Part shown: positions 57,958 to 64,000 of the stretch, piece by piece
Numbering within the stretch: position 1 is the first letter of the stretch
How the letters are laid out: each line of letters begins with the position of its first letter
NCBI GenBank assembly: GCA_031550975.1
Contig: JAVBOC010000016.1
Coordinates: 1-64,000, forward strand
Direction of reading: 5' to 3'
DNA: 64,000 nt
DNA from: UBA947 sp031550975
Lineage (GTDB): Bacteria > Cyanobacteriota > Vampirovibrionia > Gastranaerophilales > Gastranaerophilaceae
Made by a program: the position numbers and the translations under genes
Notes under the pieces: model-generated
Seen by the model: the letters and a program-made list of their open reading frames with translations, nothing else
What the model was told of the DNA's origin: nothing
The model's database searches: none

Positions 57958-59376
57958 ATGTACAACCCTAAATCGAAAAAAGCCGAAGAATTTATTAGTC
58001 ATGATGAGGTACTCTCAACGCTTGATTTTGCGCGCAAAAATAAAGAAAATTTGGTAATAATTGACGAGATTTTAGAGAAAGCTAAACTTGGCAAAGGCCT
58101 CTCGCATCGTGAAGCGGCTGTGCTTTTGGAGTGCGAAATTCCTGAGAAAAATCAAGAGATTTTGACGCTTGCAAAAAAGATTAAAAATGACTATTACGGT
58201 AACAGAATTGTTCTGTTTGCGCCATTATATTTGTCAAACCACTGTGTGAACGGCTGTGTTTACTGCCCTTACCACTACCAGAACAAAACAATCCCTCGTA
58301 GAAAACTGACTCAAGAGGAAATCCGCAGGGAAGTTATGGCGCTTCAGGAAATGGGACATAAAAGACTTGCGATTGAAGCCGGCGAGGATCCTGTTAACAA
58401 CCCGATTGAGTATATTTTAGAATCCATTAATACGATTTATTCAGTCAAGCATAATAACGGTTCAATCCGCAGGGTAAACGTCAATATTGCGGCAACTACC
58501 GTTGAAAATTACAAAAAATTAAATGAAGCCGGAATTGGCACGTATATTTTATTCCAAGAAACTTATAACAAAGAATCTTACGAGAAACTTCATCCGACCG
58601 GACCAAAGCATAATTACGACTACCACACAGAAGCAATAGATCGCGCGATGGAAGCGGGACTTGATGATGTGAGTTTGGGCGTCCTATTTGGATTAGAGTC
58701 TTACAAATACGAATTTGCGGCGCTTCTGATGCATGCAGAACACTTAGAAGAAGTTTTTGGGGTTGGTCCGCACGCAATCAGCCTTCCGAGAATTAGAAAA
58801 GCCGATGACATTGATCCTGATACTTTTGATAACGGAATTGACGATGAAACATTCGGTAAAATCACAGCGTGTGTGCGTATTGCGATGCCTTATGCGGGAA
58901 TGATAATTTCTACGCGCGAAAGCGAAGAATGCCGTAAGCGTCTTTTAGAACTTGGTGTTTCTCAAATTAGTGGCGGCTCCAAAACGAGTGTCGGCGGGTA
59001 TTACAATCCGATGCCGGAAGACGAAAACTCTGCACAGTTTGATGTGTCAGATCGTCGTCCACTTGATGATGTTATAAGATGGATGATGGAACTGGGATAT
59101 TTGCCAAGTTTTTGTACTTCTTGTTACCGTCAAGGGCGTACGGGCGAACGTTTTATGGATATGTGCAAAAGTCAGCAGATTAAGAATTTTTGCCAACCAA
59201 ACGCGATTATGACGCTTAAAGAATATCTTGAAGATTATGCTTCACCGCAAACAAAACTTGTTGGCGAAGACCTGATTACAAAAGAAATGGATTACGTGAA
59301 AGACCCTGAAATCAAACGTGTTGTGAAAGAAGATTTATCTAAGATTGAGTCCGGCGCAAGAGATTTCCAGTTTTAG
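57958..59376 (+). CDS. hydG: [FeFe]-hydrogenase maturase HydG (radical SAM tyrosine lyase)
   Basis: 472 residues from MYNPKSKK; the ATG at 57847 is rejected because its codons come from a dispersed repeat. Radical SAM site CVNGCVYC (C96, C100, C103), GGE-like 'IEAGEDP' near 140, and the HydG-specific C-terminal cluster motif CX2CX22C (C386, C389, C412), absent from ThiH. HydG makes CO and cyanide from tyrosine for the hydrogenase H-cluster. hydE, hydF and hydA are not in the window. Confidence 0.95.
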   Translation: MYNPKSKKAEEFISHDEVLSTLDFARKNKENLVIIDEILEKAKLGKGLSHREAAVLLECEIPEKNQEILTLAKKIKNDYYGNRIVLFAPLYLSNHCVNGCVYCPYHYQNKTIPRRKLTQEEIRREVMALQEMGHKRLAIEAGEDPVNNPIEYILESINTIYSVKHNNGSIRRVNVNIAATTVENYKKLNEAGIGTYILFQETYNKESYEKLHPTGPKHNYDYHTEAIDRAMEAGLDDVSLGVLFGLESYKYEFAALLMHAEHLEEVFGVGPHAISLPRIRKADDIDPDTFDNGIDDETFGKITACVRIAMPYAGMIISTRESEECRKRLLELGVSQISGGSKTSVGGYYNPMPEDENSAQFDVSDRRPLDDVIRWMMELGYLPSFCTSCYRQGRTGERFMDMCKSQQIKNFCQPNAIMTLKEYLEDYASPQTKLVGEDLITKEMDYVKDPEIKRVVKEDLSKIESGARDFQF

Positions 59377-60217
59377 TATAAGGTTTGACGTCTAATTTCA
59401 ACATGGTGCGTGCCATACATCTTATTTCTATCGGGTTTTCGGCGCTCTTTTCAATCCTGTATGGGTTTGCGGTGTAATACTTTCCGCCCGATTTTATATA
59501 GCACGGGTACCAAGGATGAAACCCGCGAATTTGCCCGGCGATTTCTTTTGCGGTTTTCATTTCGGGTTTGAGAATCATCTCAATCGGATTGATTGTCGGG
59601 TAATAAGTCGCCTTCTTCTCATCTTGCGGCACAGGTTTAATCAAGCCGTATTCGAGCTTTTTTAATACCTCACCTACATGCATACGAGCCTCGTAAGTTA
59701 TTTTTTCGCGCAATTCTTTTCCTGTGTAATCCGGCAGGATATCGACTTTTTCCTGCGCTAAAATTGCTCCGCTGTCAAAGTTTTCGTCAATCAGGTGGAA
59801 GGTGACACCTGAACAGGTTTCGCCGTGGCGAATGGCCTCTAAATATGGGTTTGGTCCGCGATATTTTGGCAGAAGCGACGGATGGACGTTAACCGAAGCG
59901 TTTTTCGGGATATCAAAAGTTTCCTTGGTGATTTTTTCGTGCCAAGTTGCGACTAATAAAATATCCGCGTTTAATTTCAATAATTTGCGACGAAAAGCTT
60001 CGGAGTTGACGGATTTACATTTTATCTCGGGAATTTTGCATTCTTTGATAAGGGTATAAACCGGTGAGCTTTTGAAAAAATCATAGAACCAGCGTTTCCA
60101 CCACGGCATTTGCGCCTGTTCGCCGCGTAAAACTCCTGCTATTTCGTAGCCCGCATCCATAACGCCTTCGATTATGTTTGCGAGCATCATTCCTTTTCCA
60201 ATGATAACTATTTTCAA
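59339..60217 (-). CDS. Formyltetrahydrofolate-dependent formyltransferase (Fmt-like)
   Basis: 292 residues. Rossmann start 'IVIIGKGMMLANII', then the catalytic core NVHPSLLPKYRG (N, H) near 110-121 and 'DENFDSGAIL' (D) near 144, the N-H-D triad of 10-formyl-THF transferases; the C-terminal domain has 'GQIRGFHPWYPCY' near 238, similar to Fmt. It may be methionyl-tRNA formyltransferase or a relative acting on a sugar amine; I cannot decide. ATGA overlap with smpB upstream; 38-base convergent overlap with hydG. Confidence 0.82.
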   Translation of the reverse strand: MKIVIIGKGMMLANIIEGVMDAGYEIAGVLRGEQAQMPWWKRWFYDFFKSSPVYTLIKECKIPEIKCKSVNSEAFRRKLLKLNADILLVATWHEKITKETFDIPKNASVNVHPSLLPKYRGPNPYLEAIRHGETCSGVTFHLIDENFDSGAILAQEKVDILPDYTGKELREKITYEARMHVGEVLKKLEYGLIKPVPQDEKKATYYPTINPIEMILKPEMKTAKEIAGQIRGFHPWYPCYIKSGGKYYTANPYRIEKSAENPIEIRCMARTMLKLDVKPYTKTGNLLRRTQS

Positions 60218-60660
60218 AGTTTCGTTGCCCTGTCAATGTCGCGCTGCTGTGCGCGTTTAGCTAAATCATCACGTTTGTCGTGGAGTTTTTTACCCTTAGC
60301 CAGCCCGATTTCTACTTTTGCATAACCCTTGTGCAGAAAGACTTCTGTCGGGACTATTGTGTAATTTTCTTTTTTAACTTTGCCAAGCATTCTCAAGATT
60401 TCTTTTTTATGTAAAAGAAGTTTACGAGTGCGCTCCGGCTGGTGGTTATGACGGTTTCCTTGCTCATAAGGTGAAATGTGGCAGTTGTACAGGAAAATCT
60501 CGGCGTCTTCAATTTTGCAGAAGGCGTCTTTTAGGTTAATCGCATTTGCACGGATGGATTTAATTTCTGTTCCGGTCAGCACAATTCCCGCCACAAATTT
60601 CTCGAAAATGTGGTAGTCGTGGTATGCCTTGCGATTTGTCGTTATGATTTTTCTGTTCAT
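60214..60660 (-). CDS. smpB: SsrA-binding protein SmpB
   Basis: 148 residues. 'TNRKAYHDYHIFEKFVAGIVLTGTEIKS' near 8 (landmark), 'SPYEQGNRHNHQPERTRKLLLH' near 63 and the basic tail 'GKKLHDKRDDLAKRAQQRDI' near 122, which enters the ribosomal A site, are SmpB hallmarks. With tmRNA it rescues stalled ribosomes. The tmRNA gene was not found in the window. Its stop overlaps the formyltransferase start by 4 bases. Confidence 0.97.
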   Translation of the reverse strand: MNRKIITTNRKAYHDYHIFEKFVAGIVLTGTEIKSIRANAINLKDAFCKIEDAEIFLYNCHISPYEQGNRHNHQPERTRKLLLHKKEILRMLGKVKKENYTIVPTEVFLHKGYAKVEIGLAKGKKLHDKRDDLAKRAQQRDIDRATKL

Positions 60661-60690
60661 TCCCAGATTATAACATAAATGTCGCTATGC

Positions 60691-60780
60691 TGTCATCCTG
60701 AACTTGATTCAGGATCTGAGATATAAGAGTCTTGTGTAAACTGGCTAAGGGTCAGATTCCGGATCAAGTCCGGAATGACA
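60691..60780. repeat. TGTCATnC palindromic repeat, full-length copy
   Basis: TGTCATCCTGAACTTGATTC...AGGATCTGA and TCAGATTCCGGATCAAG...TCCGGAATGACA are inverted ends. 90 bp, non-coding. Confidence 0.8.
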
Positions 60781-60791
60781 TAAAAGCTTGT

Positions 60792-61580
60792 TTAGTAAGC
60801 CTTTATTTTCGGAATTGAGCCAAGCAATTTTTTTGTATACTCGTGCTGTGGGTTTTTAAAAATGTCTTCTGTGGCTCCGATTTCAACAATTTTGCCAAAA
60901 TGCATTACAGCAACGCGGTCGGCGATATAGCGAATTACGCTCAAATCGTGAGAGATGAATAAGAAAGTTAGTCCCAAATCTTCTTTTAAACATTTTATAA
61001 GGTTAATGATTTGTGCCTGAATGCTAACGTCTAACGCGCTTACGGGCTCATCAGCGAGAATGAATTCCGGTGACAGTACAAGCGCTCGGGCAATCGCAAT
61101 CCTTTGACGCTGACCGCCGGAAAATTCGTGAGGATAATTGTTTAAATAGCTTTCATCAAGCCCGACGAGTTTAATTTTCTCACGCACAATTTCTTCAATT
61201 TCGGAGTTTTTTAAATCAGTATTGATTTGCAAAGGCTCTTTTAAAGTTTCAATAATTCTCATTTTCGGGTCAAGACTGGAATATGGGTTTTGAAAAACCA
61301 TCTGCGCGTGGCGGCGGAAATCTTTTAATTCCTTGCGCGTCATCTTTAAAGTGTCTTCCCCCTGGTATAAAATCTGCCCTGATTTAGCGGGTTCGAGTTG
61401 GATTATTGCTTTTGCCAAGGTGGATTTGCCGCAGCCTGATTCGCCTGCAATGGCGAGGATTTCGCCTTCTTTCACTTCAAGTGACACCCCGTTAACCGCG
61501 CGCACAATCTCAGTTTCGCCCAAAATCCCTTTTTGCGTTCTGTATTCAACATGCAAGTCTTTGACTTCAATTAAATTCAT
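60792..61580 (-). CDS. ABC transporter ATP-binding protein, oligopeptide/dipeptide (OppF/DppF) type
   Basis: 262 residues. Walker A GESGCGKST near 44-52, Q-loop 'MVFQNPYSSLDPKM', signature 'FSGGQRQRIAIARAL' near 153, Walker B 'FILADEPVSALD' near 173 and switch His near 208. 'FQNPYSSLDPKM' and the ending 'HEYTKKLLGSIP' are typical of the peptide/nickel family. No permease or binding-protein gene adjoins, so the partner lies elsewhere. Confidence 0.92.
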   Translation of the reverse strand: MNLIEVKDLHVEYRTQKGILGETEIVRAVNGVSLEVKEGEILAIAGESGCGKSTLAKAIIQLEPAKSGQILYQGEDTLKMTRKELKDFRRHAQMVFQNPYSSLDPKMRIIETLKEPLQINTDLKNSEIEEIVREKIKLVGLDESYLNNYPHEFSGGQRQRIAIARALVLSPEFILADEPVSALDVSIQAQIINLIKCLKEDLGLTFLFISHDLSVIRYIADRVAVMHFGKIVEIGATEDIFKNPQHEYTKKLLGSIPKIKAY

Positions 61581-61655
61581 ATCGTTAGTTTAGCTTAACA
61601 GTAAAATATTTGCAATTAACAAGGCGGTTAAGTTGTAACCCTTGAAATATTCTTG

Positions 61656-61684
61656 TTGACATTTTGGGCATAGTATGCAATACT
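61656..61684 (+). promoter_or_regulatory. Probable promoter of the SWIM-SNF2 helicase gene
   Basis: TTGACA (61656-61661), 17-bp spacer, AATACT (61679-61684). It leaves a leader of about 150 nt before the ATG at 61842. Confidence 0.6.
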
Positions 61685-61689
61685 GGAGT

Positions 61690-61841
61690 CAGTTAAGGGT
61701 TTGCGGATTTTTGCGGGTGTGAGCGAAGTGAACACCCCTGGTGAGGAAAACCACGCTTTTCCGAACCGCGAATAATCCAAGAAGCGGGTTTTCGTTCGCA
61801 TCCAAATTTACACCTTTGGGAAGAAAGATATACTCTCGTAG
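61690..61841 (+). other. Potentially structured leader of the helicase gene
   Basis: GGGTGT...ACACCC (about 61718-61738) and GAAAACC...GGTTTTC (about 61746-61795, inner GCTT/AAGC) can form two successive hairpins. No riboswitch class recognised. Confidence 0.35.
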
Positions 61842-64000
61842 ATGAGTTCTGAAGAATTTAATTATAAATATGTAAAAGAGCGTGCTGGAGCTGGAGCTTG
61901 GAGGCGCGGTTATGAAGTGTTCACAAAAGGCCTTGTGCTCGAAAATTATCCTGAGAAGAATTTCTATATGGCGAAAGTCAAAGGGAATTATCAAGACAGC
62001 TACAACACGGATTTGATTTTCAAAAAAGGTGTTGTTAACGCTCGCTGTAGTTGCCCGTTAAAAGACGAATGGTGTAAACACGCGGTTGCGGTTGCTCTAA
62101 AATCGATTAACGAACACGCTTATGAAGATTGGCTGGAGACTAAATACGGCATTGAACCGCATTTCCCGGACGAGAATACAGGCCTTGTCATTAACCCGCA
62201 AGGTAATTATATTTTCCACTTTAACTCGAAACGTAAGGCGAACTTTTTCTCGATTCTGGTGCGTTCGCGAGAAACCGGAAAAGTCGTTAGGCAAATTGAG
62301 CCGTTACTGCGAGCAGTTTTAGAAGCCCAAAAGACAGATAAGAATTTTGAGCTAAACAACGCACAAATAATTGAAATTGCTATATTTAAAGAACTTTTAC
62401 AGATTTCGCGGCAGGATAAAAAAGCCGGTTGGTATGATATCCCGATTACAAAATTCGGTCCGTTATTTGATTTGTTGGCAAAAGCTGATGAAGTTTTGGA
62501 CGAAAAGACCAAAGAAAGATTGAAATTCACTGACGAAGAATGGAAGCTTGTTTTAAACGTTAGCACAGGACAATCAGGCGCAATACTTTTAGGACTAGAG
62601 TGGAAACGTCCCGACAATGATGACGTTTACCCCTTTGAAGAAGTTCGTTATTTCTCTCGTCACTTGAAGTGGGGACGTTATAAGAACGTTATTTTCCCTA
62701 CAAATATCGCGATGCAGTCTTTGCCGCAAAACCTTTTAAAATCGTCTTTTACAGATCTTAAAGACAACGAAGGCGGGAAATTTATTTACGAAGAATTGCC
62801 GGAATTGCGTAAGATTATGGAAGTCAATATTGACGAAAACATAAGCCATTTGATGCTGGAAAATCGTCCGCCAATAAAACTCGTAACGATGGATATCGAC
62901 TATGATCAGTCACTCAAGGCCTCTTTGGAGTTTGATTATGACGGAGTGAAGGTTCCTTATTCCAAAACGAGCGCGAAAACCCCTTACATTACAATTAAAA
63001 AGCAGGGCGAAGATTTAGTTTACTGGATTAAGCGTAATGTGGCGCACGAACAAGAGGCTTATAATATGCTGCTTGCGTGTAAATTTGTTCCGACGCAGAC
63101 AAACAATTTAGCGCTTGAAAAAGAAAATGCAATCGATTTTTACAACTATTATATTAAACAAGCCGGCGAGGATTGGAAATTCGTTGAACGCGATGATATG
63201 AACTTCTTTAACTTGATGGAAAACCCGTTCAAGTTGTGTGCTGAAATTGACTTTAGCGAAGAAAACCAAGACAGCTTTGAAGTGTTTGTTTACGGTAAAG
63301 TCGGTGATGAAAGAATTGACTTTGACGATATTTATGAAACGATTCAAAGTGGTGAAAAATACAACCGTATCCGCTCACATGGCTTTGTAGAATACCCGGC
63401 ACAAGAGATTTACGGTATGATGCGTGCATTCAATTCGTTTGACGTTTATAGAGCGCAAGATAACAAGTACACGGTTAAAACCTACCGTGCAGGTCTGATT
63501 AACGAACTCAAAAACCTTGGCGTTGAAGTTATTTTGAGTGAAAAGTTTGACAGATTCTGGGAGCAGATGTCTTCATTCTCGGCTGGCGAACACGCTACTT
63601 TGCCGACAGGAATTAACGCAGAATTCCGTGAATACCAAGAGCGCGGCTTTGGCTGGCTTTGGTTTATGTATCAATATGGCTTAAACGGAATTTTGGCCGA
63701 CGATATGGGGCTTGGTAAAACCCTTCAAGCTTTGACTGTGTTGGAAAAAGCAAAAGAAGAAGACGGTCCGATGCCGACGCTTGTTATATGCCCGACAACC
63801 GTTGTATTCAACTGGGAGGCGGAAATTCAGAAGTTTGCACCGGGACTTAGCTGTCTGAAATTGTCCGGTATTGAGCGTAAAGGGATGTTTAAGGAAATTC
63901 CAAATTATGACATTGTAATTACCAGTTACGCGCTCGTTCGTCGCGATATCGAACAGTTGAAAAAAGTTAATTTCAGATATGTGATTTTGGATGAGTCTCA
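61842..64000 (+). CDS. SWIM-domain SNF2-family helicase (3' truncated by window edge)
   Basis: 719 codons visible, open to the right edge. The start ATG follows an in-frame TAG, so it cannot extend upstream. SWIM zinc finger near 67-80 (CSC...WCKHA), a long middle region about 100-585 typical of bacterial SNF2 proteins, then the helicase motor: 'YQERGFGWLWFM' near 596, Walker A 'DDMGLGKT' near 619-626, 'VICPTTVVFNWEAE' near 647 and the start of the DExH box (ILDES) at the edge. SNF2 motors translocate on double-stranded DNA or remodel bound proteins. The bacterial role is unknown. The C-terminal helicase half is missing. Confidence 0.93.
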   Translation, partial: MSSEEFNYKYVKERAGAGAWRRGYEVFTKGLVLENYPEKNFYMAKVKGNYQDSYNTDLIFKKGVVNARCSCPLKDEWCKHAVAVALKSINEHAYEDWLETKYGIEPHFPDENTGLVINPQGNYIFHFNSKRKANFFSILVRSRETGKVVRQIEPLLRAVLEAQKTDKNFELNNAQIIEIAIFKELLQISRQDKKAGWYDIPITKFGPLFDLLAKADEVLDEKTKERLKFTDEEWKLVLNVSTGQSGAILLGLEWKRPDNDDVYPFEEVRYFSRHLKWGRYKNVIFPTNIAMQSLPQNLLKSSFTDLKDNEGGKFIYEELPELRKIMEVNIDENISHLMLENRPPIKLVTMDIDYDQSLKASLEFDYDGVKVPYSKTSAKTPYITIKKQGEDLVYWIKRNVAHEQEAYNMLLACKFVPTQTNNLALEKENAIDFYNYYIKQAGEDWKFVERDDMNFFNLMENPFKLCAEIDFSEENQDSFEVFVYGKVGDERIDFDDIYETIQSGEKYNRIRSHGFVEYPAQEIYGMMRAFNSFDVYRAQDNKYTVKTYRAGLINELKNLGVEVILSEKFDRFWEQMSSFSAGEHATLPTGINAEFREYQERGFGWLWFMYQYGLNGILADDMGLGKTLQALTVLEKAKEEDGPMPTLVICPTTVVFNWEAEIQKFAPGLSCLKLSGIERKGMFKEIPNYDIVITSYALVRRDIEQLKKVNFRYVILDES

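Noticed and set aside
61715..61775. GTG-started leader peptide before the helicase gene
   Set aside because: 18 codons with no Shine-Dalgarno and no regulatory codon run; overlaps the hairpins.

Overview
This window looks like a chromosomal segment from a non-photosynthetic relative of the Cyanobacteria, most likely a gut-type Gastranaerophilales (Vampirovibrionia, formerly 'Melainabacteria'). That placement is inference. It rests on the AT-rich sequence, three pseudopilin-like proteins (two with a FTLAEVLIVL-type N-terminus), a large SRP RNA, a didermic cell plan (autotransporter-type barrel at the left edge), fermentative and anaerobic markers (HydG, superoxide reductase), and many lineage-restricted proteins. 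No prophage, transposase, CRISPR array or antibiotic-resistance island was seen.

Layout. 1-8 kb: end of a surface beta-barrel protein, an aquaporin-like channel, an AIM24-family protein, a sigma-70 factor, CutA, an OtsB-like HAD protein, a tRNA-Asn locus with a strange tRNA-like neighbour, a Bax-inhibitor-1/YccA protein, MtaB and an unknown membrane protein. 8-20 kb: a degenerate HerA-like/acidic/SH3 protein, nadD-yqeK, an 802-residue unknown membrane protein, DMT and MFS transporters, a sensor kinase and a pseudopilin. 20-29 kb: a FAD oxidoreductase and the condensin operon smc-scpA-scpB, ending in a membrane-anchored matrixin-type protease. 29-38 kb: an alpha-glucan phosphorylase-like protein lacking its PLP lysine, an aluminium-resistance family PLP enzyme, a secreted VWA protein, a composite exported nuclease, a YdjC deacetylase, a family-2 glycosyltransferase, SRP RNA, and the superoxide reductase-ferritin pair. 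38-46 kb: a histidine kinase/response regulator/exported coiled-coil operon, a GIY-YIG nuclease, a second pseudopilin without a cleavage site, and two small proteins in tandem. 46-64 kb: phosphate uptake (PhoU-like plus PiT), IspF, HAD, NUDIX, a HEAT-like protein, WecB, glutaredoxin plus a hybrid-cluster-protein relic, a third pseudopilin, rpsL-rpsG, GlmU, HydG, a formyltransferase with SmpB, an orphan ABC ATPase, and a SWIM-SNF2 helicase cut by the right edge.

Themes. Several proteins keep a family fold but have lost the defining residue: the Hcp-like protein, the phosphorylase-like protein, the OtsB-like HAD protein, the aquaporin-like channel and one pseudopilin. Three otherwise unrelated unknown proteins share a short N-terminal signature (M-[QR]-I-x-x-[VI]-Q ... 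F-x-[GA]). Small palindromic repeats with TGTCATnC or GTCATTG ends lie in many gaps between genes. The best candidates for something undescribed are the tRNA-Asn-like structured element at 4565-4689, the Hcp-like protein paired with glutaredoxin, the HerA-like/SH3 protein and the shared N-terminal signature.
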